A DNA stretch of 64,000 nt from Steroidobacteraceae bacterium (GTDB taxonomy: Bacteria; Pseudomonadota; Gammaproteobacteria; Steroidobacterales; Steroidobacteraceae), in the NCBI GenBank assembly GCA_025451845.1, contig JANWJS010000033.1, positions 1-64,000 on the forward strand. Reading direction: 5' to 3'. The stretch's first letter is position 1; each line of letters starts with the position of its first letter. The notes under the pieces were generated by a model. That model saw only the letters and a program-made list of their open reading frames with translations. It was not told where the DNA came from and did not search any database. Positions 52,942-60,979 of the stretch are shown one piece after another. The position numbers and the translations under genes were made by a program.

Positions 52942-54042
52942 CTATTCTTCCCGGTAAGGCAGCGTTACCTGTACCTCCACGCCGCCGGGATTGGCGCGCC
53001 GCAGCTGCAGCTCGGACTCGTTGCCGTGGAGGATCTGCAAGCGCGTGCGCAAATTGCGGATGCCGACGCCAGTCTTCTGCGTCGCCTCCCAATCGGCCGG
53101 CAAGACAGGACCGTCGTTGTAGACACTCAGGCAAAGGTGGCTGTTCTGACGTGCACCGGCGACACGCACCGCCCCGCCGGCGACACGCTTGGCAATGCCG
53201 TGCTTGATGGCATTCTCCACCAGCGGCTGCAGCAGCAGGTTGGGAACCTGCGCCCGCAGCAGATCGGCGGGAATGTCCATGCTCACCTGCAGCCGCTCGC
53301 CGAAGCGAATCTTCTGGATATCGAGGTAGCGCTGCAGATATTCGACTTCTTCCTGCAGCGCTACCTGCGACCTGTGGGAATCCTCCGAGGAGCGCCGCAG
53401 AAACTCGCTCAGCCCGACGATCATGCTGACGGCGGCGTCGTTCAGGTGGTCACGCACGAGGCCGGCGATGGAGTTGAGTGCGTTGTACATGAAGTGCGGC
53501 TCGATCTGCCGGCGCAGTGCCGCGAGCTGCGCCTTCGAGAGCTCCTCATTCAGCCGTGCGGCCTCGGTCATCTGCCGCGCCATGCTTGCCCGCGCGTCCA
53601 CTGCGAGCGTAACGCTGATCATCAGCGCGTACGCAATCAGGTACGTGAGACTCTGGTAGAGCAGCGTCATCGTCCACGTGTCCAGGAAGGCCGGCCTCTG
53701 TGGGTAGCCCCAAGGGTTGAAGATCATTTGGACCACTGCACACCATGTTCCCGCGGCAGCGGCAACAGCAGCGAAGACCGCCAGGTGCACGCTGATCGTG
53801 CGGATGCCCGCGCCACGGACTATCGGATAGCGCCGTGCCACATGCATCACGAATGGAGTGGCCAGCGCCCAGGGCAGCCAGGATGCGAATTCGGTCGCGA
53901 ACGGCAGCCAGAAAGACGGATGCTTGCCGGATGCAGCCATGGAGAACACTGTTTGACTGGCGTCGCATAGCGCGCCGGCGGACCAGAGCGCGGCAATCCA
54001 GGCCCAACCGGTCGCGCGCACGCCGCTTTGAGCTGAGGTCAT
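52942..54042 (-). CDS. LytS/YehU-type sensor histidine kinase
   Basis: 366 aa. Membrane part of about four hydrophobic segments (WLPWALATPFVMHVA, TISVHLAVFAAVAAAAGTWCAVV, LLYQSLTYLIAYALMISVTLAV), then the His_kinase domain LRRQIEPHFMYNALNSIAGLVRDHLNDAAVSMI with the phospho-His in EPHFMYN, and a HATPase (PNLLLQPLVENAIKHGIAK, GVGIRNLRTRL). ATG 54042 is preferred to GTG 54051. Partner of the LytTR regulator; signal unknown. It is divergent from a TonB receptor. Confidence 0.9.
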   Translation of the reverse strand: MTSAQSGVRATGWAWIAALWSAGALCDASQTVFSMAASGKHPSFWLPFATEFASWLPWALATPFVMHVARRYPIVRGAGIRTISVHLAVFAAVAAAAGTWCAVVQMIFNPWGYPQRPAFLDTWTMTLLYQSLTYLIAYALMISVTLAVDARASMARQMTEAARLNEELSKAQLAALRRQIEPHFMYNALNSIAGLVRDHLNDAAVSMIVGLSEFLRRSSEDSHRSQVALQEEVEYLQRYLDIQKIRFGERLQVSMDIPADLLRAQVPNLLLQPLVENAIKHGIAKRVAGGAVRVAGARQNSHLCLSVYNDGPVLPADWEATQKTGVGIRNLRTRLQILHGNESELQLRRANPGGVEVQVTLPYREE

Positions 54043-54180
54043 GGCGATCACTCTACGCCAAAATGGGCTGCTGCGAACTCACCCCTGCAGCGAATCGCCG
54101 GTCTCGTGCAGCGAGCGGTCTTCGGCGGCATCGGCCGTTGCACCTACACTGCGGCCCCGGATCCCAGCTCAGGTGGCGAT

Positions 54181-56151
54181 GTGTCGGCTCATCCAAGCGA
54201 AGGCGCGTTCCTGCGGCGATTTTCCCTTACCGTCGCCTCTCTTGCCTTGATTCTGCATGCGGCCGCGGCACGTGCCCAGCACGCCTCCGACAATCCGGTC
54301 GCCTCCGCCCAGGATGCATTTGGATTGACTCTGGGACTGGAATCGATCGGCCTGTACGGCCCGGGTGGAGTGCGGGGCTACAGCCCACAGGCGGCCGGCA
54401 ATGTACGGATTGAAGGTCTTTATTTCGATGAGCAGGGCGGGCTTTCCAATCGCGTCATCGAGGGGTCGGCCATCCGGGTCGGCGTCAGCGAGATCGGCTA
54501 CGCCTTTCCTGCGCCGACCGGCATCGTGGACTATGAGCTGCGCCGCCCCGGGAACGGAACGCCGAGCGCCACCATCATTGTCAACGGCGGCCCGTACGAT
54601 GCGTGGGGCGTCAGCATCGACGGCAGTCTGCCGCTGGCGGGCAAAAAGTTGCTTTTGCCGATCGGCGTGAGCACCGAGGTCAGCACGCTAACCCCATTTG
54701 TACAAACTTCCGGATACACGTCGCGGGTGACGACTGCAGGCGCGACCCCACAATGGTCGCCGAATGACAGGGTGACGGTACGGGCTCTGCTCGACTGGCA
54801 GGAGACCCGGGATGCGAAGACATTTCCGCTCTTCTTCACCGCCGGTGATTACTTCCCGCCGCCGATTCACACTGGCTACTTGGGCCAGAATTGGGCCCGA
54901 GGGCGCAGCTCGACAGAAACCCTGGGCGGGCTCATTGCCGCGCGGCTGAGTCAGGACTGGACGCTCAACGCCGGAGTGTTTCGTTCGACAGCGGACAATC
55001 CCACGAGCTTCGCGGATTTGTACACCGACATCCAACGGGACGGCCAGGCGGAGCATCTGGTGATGGCCTATCCGGATCAAAGCACCTCTTCCACTTCCGG
55101 AGAACTGCGCCTGACGGGCCGCTGGGGCACGGGCGATTGGCATCACGAGCTCATCCTGCTGGCGCGCGGCCGTAATGTCCTGGCGCGCTACGGCGGCGCC
55201 GATGTCGTCGATCTGGGTCCGGACGGCGTCGCCGCCGAGCCCCAGGTGCCCGAGCCGACTTTCACGTATTCGCCGCTCACCAACGATCGCACGAAGCTCT
55301 GGACAGCCGGCTCCGCGTATCACATCGACTGGGACCGGTTTGCCGAGCTCGAGTTGGGGATACAGAAGGAAAACTACCGCAAAACCGTCGCCTCTCCCGG
55401 GATCCCGGATAGCAAGCTATCGGATCACCCCCTGCGCGCCTACGGCAACTCAGCCCTCGTGCTGACGCGTCGCTTGACGCTTTACGCGGGGTACTCCCAG
55501 GGGCTCGAAGATTCCGGTGCAGCGCCCAGCTTCGCGCAGAACGGCGGCGCCGTCCTGCCCGCGTCCCGGACCTGGCAGGTGGAATCGGGCGTCCGTTATC
55601 TCGTGACGCCCCGATTGAAGCTCATTGCCGGAGTCTATGAGCTGCAAAAGCCCTATTTCAACCTGGATGCGAATAGTGTCGACCGGCAGCTGGGCGTACA
55701 GCGAGCCAAGGGCGCGGAGCTGTCGATTTCAGGCCAACGAATCGACCATTTCGATATCAACGTCGGCATTCTCGTCGACAAGATCAGCATCATCGGAACA
55801 GACTTGGCCGCCGCGGGGGTGGGCCCCGTGGCTCTCGGGCAGCCGCGCCTGACGTACTCGGCCAACATCGATTACACGATCCCGTGGTGGTCGGCCGTCA
55901 CGCTGGACCTCGCGGCGACGCATTTCGGCAAAGCACCGGCCACGGTGGATAACGGTCTCTACGCGCCCGCGGTCACCTGGCTGAACGTCGGCGGGCGATA
56001 CGAATTCACCGTGCTGGGCAAGAACAGCACCCTGCGCGTGCAGATCCAGAACGCATCGGATTCCTACTGGTGGACCATCGCCAACACGCCCGGCGACTTC
56101 CTGTTTCCCGGCAGGCGTACGGTCTTCGCGTACCTCACGACAGATCTTTGA
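54181..56151 (+). CDS. TonB-dependent receptor, small type
   Basis: About 656 aa, shorter than the other receptors in the window. Signal sequence FLRRFSLTVASLALILHAAAARAQ; plug-like start DAFGLTLGLESIGLYGPGGVRGYSPQAAGNVRIEGLYFDEQGGLSNRVIEGSAIRVGVSEIGYAFPAPTGIVDYELR; barrel to the end RTVFAYLTTDL. No clear TonB box is visible and the plug is short. Start is uncertain: the track uses GTG 54106, while GTG 54181 gives a normal signal peptide. Divergent from the LytS/LytTR pair by 64-138 bp, which suggests regulation by it. Substrate unknown, possibly a siderophore-like compound. Confidence 0.82.
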   Translation: MSAHPSEGAFLRRFSLTVASLALILHAAAARAQHASDNPVASAQDAFGLTLGLESIGLYGPGGVRGYSPQAAGNVRIEGLYFDEQGGLSNRVIEGSAIRVGVSEIGYAFPAPTGIVDYELRRPGNGTPSATIIVNGGPYDAWGVSIDGSLPLAGKKLLLPIGVSTEVSTLTPFVQTSGYTSRVTTAGATPQWSPNDRVTVRALLDWQETRDAKTFPLFFTAGDYFPPPIHTGYLGQNWARGRSSTETLGGLIAARLSQDWTLNAGVFRSTADNPTSFADLYTDIQRDGQAEHLVMAYPDQSTSSTSGELRLTGRWGTGDWHHELILLARGRNVLARYGGADVVDLGPDGVAAEPQVPEPTFTYSPLTNDRTKLWTAGSAYHIDWDRFAELELGIQKENYRKTVASPGIPDSKLSDHPLRAYGNSALVLTRRLTLYAGYSQGLEDSGAAPSFAQNGGAVLPASRTWQVESGVRYLVTPRLKLIAGVYELQKPYFNLDANSVDRQLGVQRAKGAELSISGQRIDHFDINVGILVDKISIIGTDLAAAGVGPVALGQPRLTYSANIDYTIPWWSAVTLDLAATHFGKAPATVDNGLYAPAVTWLNVGGRYEFTVLGKNSTLRVQIQNASDSYWWTIANTPGDFLFPGRRTVFAYLTTDL

Positions 56152-56272
56152 GCAGACGCGAGACGCATGCCGCATCGCGCTCGAGTCGGGTGGGCGGGGG
56201 ATGTCGATCTCGATCACGGCCGCTGAGGCTCGCTGCACCAGTAACTCGCGGTACACCACGGACTTCTCGAGG

Positions 56273-56788
56273 TCACTTCTTCCCTGGGAGGGGCAGGTGA
56301 CGCGGGGCGACGGGGGTGGATTGCACGATGGACGTGGTGGTCTGTCCATAGACCAGAAACTGGTCGAGGATGACATCCAGGTTGTCCAGGGAATCGAGGC
56401 CTACTTTCAATATGAAACAGTCCTCGCCCGTGATGCGATGACACTCCATGACCTGCGGCAGGGACACGGCCAGCTCCGCAATTTTGGGTAGCTTGCCAGG
56501 CATGGGGCGCACGCGAATGAACGCGACGATGGGATAGCCCAAGGCAGCGTGATCGATCTCGAGCCGGCACCCCTGAATGACCCCCGCCTCTTCCATGCGT
56601 TGGATCCGCTCGCGGGTGGCAGGGGCGGACATGCCTACGCGTCGCGCCAACTCAGAGACGCTGATACGCGGATCATTCTCGAGCAGAGCCAGAATCTGGA
56701 CGTTGCGCGCGTCCCGAAGGAGAGGCGCAATCTGAAGGAGATTTCCGCTATTTTCCTTCAAATTGACTGACTTTCTTGCTTGTGCCAT
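56273..56788 (-). CDS. Lrp/AsnC-family transcriptional regulator
   Basis: 171 aa. HTH DARNVQILALLENDPRISVSELARRVGMSAPATRERIQRMEEAGVIQGCRLEIDHAALGYPIVAFIRVRP, then the RAM ligand-binding domain (AELAVSLPQVMECHRITGEDCFILKVGLDSLDNLDVILDQFLVYGQTTTSIVQSTPVAPRHLPL). Divergent from an EamA exporter by at most 50 bp, which is a frequent pairing for amino-acid export. Confidence 0.93.
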   Translation of the reverse strand: MAQARKSVNLKENSGNLLQIAPLLRDARNVQILALLENDPRISVSELARRVGMSAPATRERIQRMEEAGVIQGCRLEIDHAALGYPIVAFIRVRPMPGKLPKIAELAVSLPQVMECHRITGEDCFILKVGLDSLDNLDVILDQFLVYGQTTTSIVQSTPVAPRHLPLPGKK

Positions 56789-56837
56789 CTAGATTGGGAT
56801 TCAAATCGTGACGACGGGTTGCGATTATGCGCTCACC

Positions 56838-57731
56838 ATGAGCCCCGTGCCAGTTCCCGCCGTTCGGCAGAGCAATCCGCCTGCGGTCTCCTTCGTCATC
56901 GAGCGCGTCCCGCCGCAGGCGTACTTTCTGGTCAGCGCGGTGTTCCATTACCTCGGTCCCGCCTTCGCGGTTCTCTTGTTTGCGCACGTTGACCCGCTCG
57001 GCGTGGCGTGGCTGCGGATCGCGAGTGCGGCCGCCATCTTCGCCGGGTGGCGCCGGCCGTGGCGCTACTACCGCGGCCTCCAAGCTGCCGCAAAGCGCAA
57101 TGTGCTGATGCTCGGGAGCGTTCTGGCGTTGATGAACGTCTGCTTCTATCTCGCGATCGCTCGCCTGCCGCTCGGTACCGTCGGCGCGATCGAGTTCGCG
57201 GGTCCGATCGGTCTCGCTGCGCTCGGCATGCGGTCCAAACGGAATTTCGCGGCTCTCGCCCTAGCGGTGTCCGGCGTATATGTGCTGACCCATGTGCGGC
57301 TCGCCGGTCAGCCGCTCGGCTTCGCTTTCGCCTTCGCCGACTGTGCCCTCTTCGTCCTCTACATCATTCTCGGCCATCGCATCGCGGCCGATGGCGGCGC
57401 GGCCGGAATCGACCGCCTGGGGTTCGCCATGCTCGTCGCGATGGTAGTCGCCTTCCCCGTTGGGATTCGACAGGCGCTGCCGGCGTTCGCGAGCCCGCTC
57501 CTACTTGCGGCGGGTGTCGGGGTTGGTGTCAGCTCCTCCGTGATCCCATACGTATGCGACCAACTTGCCATGGCCCGGCTGCCACGGGCGACGTTCGCCC
57601 TTCTGCTCGCAATCCTTCCCGCCATGGCGTGCCTGATCGGGGCTGTGGTCTTGCATCAGCTTCCGACTTCGGCGGAAATTGCCGGCATCGCGCTCGTCAT
57701 AGGCGGGGTCGTGCTCCACCGCGCCAGCTAG
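56838..57731 (+). CDS. EamA/RhtA-type exporter
   Basis: 297 aa, about ten membrane segments in two EamA repeats (FLVSAVFHYLGPAFAVLLFAHVDPLGVAWLRIASAAAIF; VLMLGSVLALMNVCFYLAIARLPLGTVGAIEFAGPIGLAAL; ALFVLYIILGHRIAADG; SSSVIPYVCDQLAMARLPRATFALLLAILPAMACLIGAVVLHQLP). The segments match threonine/homoserine exporter RhtA. The track starts at GTG 56808; ATG 56838 is an alternative nearer to the family start. Likely controlled by the divergent Lrp regulator. Substrate by analogy: amino acids. Confidence 0.88.
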   Translation: MSPVPVPAVRQSNPPAVSFVIERVPPQAYFLVSAVFHYLGPAFAVLLFAHVDPLGVAWLRIASAAAIFAGWRRPWRYYRGLQAAAKRNVLMLGSVLALMNVCFYLAIARLPLGTVGAIEFAGPIGLAALGMRSKRNFAALALAVSGVYVLTHVRLAGQPLGFAFAFADCALFVLYIILGHRIAADGGAAGIDRLGFAMLVAMVVAFPVGIRQALPAFASPLLLAAGVGVGVSSSVIPYVCDQLAMARLPRATFALLLAILPAMACLIGAVVLHQLPTSAEIAGIALVIGGVVLHRAS

Positions 57732-57750
57732 AGGCTGTGCAACGCATCCA

Positions 57751-58419
57751 CTAGCGCCGATGGGTCCTGCGGGCGACTGCAAGATGGACGGCCGCATCGG
57801 CTGTCGCTTCGAGTACTTCGCGAGAATCGCCCGCGCGGGCGCGCAGGGCCAGGGAATTCATGACACCGCACAGAACGCGCGCGAGCGCGGCGAGATCGAT
57901 GTCCGTCGACAACTCGCCTTGCTGCACCGCCTCTCGCAGACGAGTCTCCATCAGCTCGTCGAGCTCATGCAGCCCAGCGGCGAAGATGGCGCGAACCCTC
58001 GAGTCGTGGACGGCCTCCGTCGCCGCGGTCCCAATGAGATAACAGCCGCGCGCGCCATGGGAGCCCGCCATGTAGATCGCGATGGCATGGGCAAAGAGGC
58101 CCCGCAGGGCCTCTTGAAGAGATCGCTCCGGCCGGAGCTCCTCCTTCATCGCCGCGCGTCCAAACTCGCGGTAGCGATCCAGCGTGCTCAAGTAGAGCCG
58201 ATGTTTGTCCCCGAAAGCTCCGTAGAGACTCGGTCGGTTCATGCCAGTAGCGTCGACCAGGTCGTCCAGCGACGTCCCGGTATATCCGGTGTCCCAAAAG
58301 GCATCGCGAGCCTCGGCGAGAGCTTGGTCGGCGTCATAAGCGCGGGGTCGCCCTCGCAACCGGGGAGCCTGCCTCTGTGCGCCATGCGGGGAGCGCACCG
58401 CCCGCTTTTTTTGTACCAT
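57751..58419 (-). CDS. TetR/AcrR-family regulator
   Basis: 222 aa. HTH RPRAYDADQALAEARDAFWDTGYTGTSLDDLVDATGMNRPSLYGAFGDKHRLYLSTLDRY, with the family's C-terminal ligand domain (GARGCYLIGTAATEAVHDSRVRAIFAAGLHEL). The start codon is embedded in an 18-bp palindrome, so autorepression is likely. Divergent from a GST gene, which carries a second copy of the operator. Confidence 0.93.
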   Translation of the reverse strand: MVQKKRAVRSPHGAQRQAPRLRGRPRAYDADQALAEARDAFWDTGYTGTSLDDLVDATGMNRPSLYGAFGDKHRLYLSTLDRYREFGRAAMKEELRPERSLQEALRGLFAHAIAIYMAGSHGARGCYLIGTAATEAVHDSRVRAIFAAGLHELDELMETRLREAVQQGELSTDIDLAALARVLCGVMNSLALRARAGDSREVLEATADAAVHLAVARRTHRR

Positions 58420-58428
58420 ATGGTATAA
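58411..58428. promoter_or_regulatory. TetR operator 1, overlapping the tetR start codon
   Basis: TTGTACC-ATAT-GGTATAA, an 18-bp inverted repeat with central TACCATATGGTA. It contains the TetR-gene ATG (58417-58419). Same pattern as operator 2 at 58463-58480. Confidence 0.75.
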
Positions 58429-58462
58429 ATATCTTGACGGCGAGACGTTTCGTGGTCAATTA

Positions 58463-58480
58463 TTATACCAGACAGTATAA
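58463..58480. promoter_or_regulatory. TetR operator 2, upstream of GST
   Basis: TTATACC-AGAC-AGTATAA, 18 bp, matching operator 1 as TTRTACC-N4-GGTATAA with one arm mismatch. 27 bp before the GST start, it probably blocks the GST promoter. Centres of the two sites are 52 bp apart, about five helical turns. Confidence 0.72.
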
Positions 58481-58507
58481 AATTTGATCGGCCATCCGGA
58501 GAACCCC

Positions 58508-59251
58508 ATGCAACTCTATGTCGCACCGCTCGCCTGTTCTGCCGCCACGCGCATCGCTCTCTACGAGGCTGGTGGCACTGCGGAATTCGTCTATGTCGAC
58601 ATTCACACGAATCCCCGCGTCAGAGTGCTCCCGGACGGCGCGGACTACTTCGCAGTCAATCCAATGGGGCAGGTTCCCGCGCTCAGGACCGCCGCGGGCG
58701 AGATCCTCACCGAGAACCCCGTCGTTCTGCAGTATGTCGCGGATTCGTATCCCGAGGCGCAGCTCGCGCCCCGCAGCGGAATCGAACGTTATCGCCTGCA
58801 GCAGTGGCTCAATTTCATCGCCACGGAATTGCACAAGGCGACGTTCATTCCGCTTCTCGACCGCAGCAGCCCCGACGGCGCGAAGGCGTTCGCGCGTCAG
58901 AAGCTGCCGGTCCGATTCGGTCACCTCGACGGTCATCTCGCGGGGCGCGCTTTCCTGCTCAATGCGTTCAGCGTCGCCGATGCCTACCTGGTGACTGTCC
59001 TCAACTGGGCGCCGTATGCCGGCGTCGACCTCGCGGAATGGCCCCGGGTGAACGCTTACTTCCGGACGCTCTCGCAACGGCCGGCAGTGGCCCGGGCGTT
59101 GGCCGAGGAAGCCGACGCGTTCGCCGCAGAACAGGGACGGCGTCGGGCCTTGCGTCGTGGTCAGCCTACGCGGGAACTTCAGTCGGCGATACCGCTTGGG
59201 GAGGCGCGATCGGAGGAATGCCGGTCGCTGGCGCCGCTTGGCTCGCAATGA
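58508..59251 (+). CDS. Glutathione S-transferase (GstA-like)
   Basis: 247 aa. N-terminal MQLYVAPLACSAATRIALYEAGGTAEFVYVDIHTN with the catalytic-type Cys/Ser (ACS), NPMGQVPALRTAAGEILTENPVVLQYVAD, and C-terminal helical domain with GRAFLLNAFSVADAYLVTVLNWAPYAGVDLAEWPRVNAYFRTLSQRPAVARAL. The last 30 or so residues (RRALRRGQPTRELQSAIPLG) exceed the family length. CGGAGAA gives ATG 58508. Likely detoxification gene induced through the divergent TetR regulator. Confidence 0.92.
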   Translation: MQLYVAPLACSAATRIALYEAGGTAEFVYVDIHTNPRVRVLPDGADYFAVNPMGQVPALRTAAGEILTENPVVLQYVADSYPEAQLAPRSGIERYRLQQWLNFIATELHKATFIPLLDRSSPDGAKAFARQKLPVRFGHLDGHLAGRAFLLNAFSVADAYLVTVLNWAPYAGVDLAEWPRVNAYFRTLSQRPAVARALAEEADAFAAEQGRRRALRRGQPTRELQSAIPLGEARSEECRSLAPLGSQ

Positions 59252-59341
59252 GGAACGCATGCGCAGACACTCATGCGGCGCTTGCGCGTGGCACCTGTCA
59301 GACCTTCTCGACGGCGATGCGCGCGCCCATCGTCTCCCGGC

Positions 59342-60979
59342 TCATTCGCGAGCGGCAGGATCAGGATGGGCAGAAACCGAGGTTGTCACCCCGCGAAGAA
59401 TGTCCCGCAGCAGATTGGGATCCACCGGCTTGGTCACGTGCGTGGTGAATCCCGCTTCGACCGCGCGGAGTTTATCTTCCTGCTGCCCCCAGCCTGTGAT
59501 GGCGACCATGCAGATCTCCACGCCGCCGCGCTGCTGTCGGATTGCCTTCGCGGCCGCGTATCCATTCATCTCCGGCATTCCGATGTCCAGCAGCACCACG
59601 TCAGGTCGGAAGGTCTCGGCGCCGAGAACGGCGGCGCGTCCACCATACACCGTCCTAACCTCATAACCCTCCATGGAGAGCAGCATGGAGAGGCTGTCGG
59701 CTGCGTCGCGATTGTCATCGGCTATCAGCACGCGCAGCTGCCCGTAGGGGATCACCGCGGGTCCCGCTTCCACGGGCGCTTCGATCTCGCGAGCCGGCTC
59801 GAATGGCAGCGCAATGAGGAATCGGCTCCCTTTACCTGCTCCGTCACTATGCGCCTCGACGGTCCCTCCGTGCAGCTCGGCCAGGCCTTTCACGAGCGCG
59901 AGGCCCACTCCCAGCCCTCCCTCCGAACGGCCGATTGCCGAAGGGACCTGCGAAAACATGGTGAACAGGCCGCCGAGCTGCTCTGGCAGGATGCCGATGC
60001 CATTGTCCTGGACCGCGATCATCAGGCGCTCGTCGAGCCGTGCCGTCAGCTCGATACGACCGCCAGCATCGGTGTATTTGGCGGCATTGGTCAGCAGGTT
60101 GGAGACCGCCTGTGCCAGCCGAACGGGATCGGCGACGAAAGGTGGAATATCGGCCGGCACCAGGATACCGAGCTCGTGTCTTTTCTTGTCGAGCAGCGGC
60201 CGTGCGGTCTCCACCGCAGCTTCCACGATGCCTCGTATCGAGCAAGCCTGCCTGCGCAGCTGCAACTTGCCCTGCGTGATGCGCGTCAGCTCGAGAAGAT
60301 CGTCCAGGAGCGAGGCCATATGCGCCGACTGGCGCTGGATCACACTCTGCGTCCACCGCAGCTGCATGGAAGTGAGTCGGGGCGAGGCAAGAACCTCAGC
60401 CGCATTGCGGATCGGCGCGAGCGGATTGCGCAGCTCGTGAGAAAGCGTGGCGAGAAAGGCGTCCTTGCGCCGGTCTGCGTCCCGAAGCGCGGCGATGGCG
60501 AGCCGGAGCCGCTCCTCGCTCGCGCGCAGCGCTGTCTCGCGTGCCTGCTGCGCTTCGAGAAGGTCACGAACCTGGTACTGCCGGCACCTTGAACGCAGCG
60601 CCACCTCGATGCTGCTCAACAGGGTCGCCGCGCCGAGCGGCCGCTCCAAGAGCGTGATGCCTCCCGAGGCGGCAGCGATGCGATCGAGGCGATCCGCGGC
60701 GCGCTCGCCGGCCGTCATGAGGATGATCACGGGCAGCTCGGACCATGCCGGTTGCTGATCGAGCTTCGGGAGCAAGGCGGTGATCTGCTCCCGCTCCAGA
60801 GACTCCTCGGTGAGCAGTAAGGCTCCGGCTCCCTTCTCGACTTGCACGCCGGCATCGCGCAGCCCGCTACAGACGTGCGCGAGGTGCCCGCGGGATTCCA
60901 ACAGCTCGACGATCGCCGGCGCGTCCCGTCCCACCGGCGCGACGATCAGGATTCGAAGTGCCAGCGCTTCATGGGTCAT
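59342..60979 (-). CDS. Hybrid histidine kinase with degenerate N-terminal receiver and C-terminal receiver
   Basis: 545 aa, no membrane segment. Residues 1-130 resemble a receiver fold (ALRILIVAPVGRDAPAIVELLESRGHLAHVCSG to VIILMTAGERAADRLDR) but the phospho-Asp position is lost. HisKA with FLATLSHELRNPLAPIRNAAEVL and HATPase (NLLTNAAKYTDAGGRIEL, DNGIGILPEQLGGLFTMFSQ, GGLGVGLALVKGLAELHGGTVEA). Then a complete receiver (VLIADDNRDAADSLSMLLS, VVLLDIGMPEMNG, MVAITGWGQ, THVTKPVDPNLL). Overlaps the KaiC-like gene by 11 bp, so it probably receives the KaiC-like protein's signal. No DNA-binding output domain. Confidence 0.93.
   Translation of the reverse strand: MTHEALALRILIVAPVGRDAPAIVELLESRGHLAHVCSGLRDAGVQVEKGAGALLLTEESLEREQITALLPKLDQQPAWSELPVIILMTAGERAADRLDRIAAASGGITLLERPLGAATLLSSIEVALRSRCRQYQVRDLLEAQQARETALRASEERLRLAIAALRDADRRKDAFLATLSHELRNPLAPIRNAAEVLASPRLTSMQLRWTQSVIQRQSAHMASLLDDLLELTRITQGKLQLRRQACSIRGIVEAAVETARPLLDKKRHELGILVPADIPPFVADPVRLAQAVSNLLTNAAKYTDAGGRIELTARLDERLMIAVQDNGIGILPEQLGGLFTMFSQVPSAIGRSEGGLGVGLALVKGLAELHGGTVEAHSDGAGKGSRFLIALPFEPAREIEAPVEAGPAVIPYGQLRVLIADDNRDAADSLSMLLSMEGYEVRTVYGGRAAVLGAETFRPDVVLLDIGMPEMNGYAAAKAIRQQRGGVEICMVAITGWGQQEDKLRAVEAGFTTHVTKPVDPNLLRDILRGVTTSVSAHPDPAARE

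Noticed and set aside
52345-53970. 541-codon plus-strand ORF across the LytTR and LytS genes
   Set aside because: Spans two real minus-strand genes and their junction; no recognisable motif.
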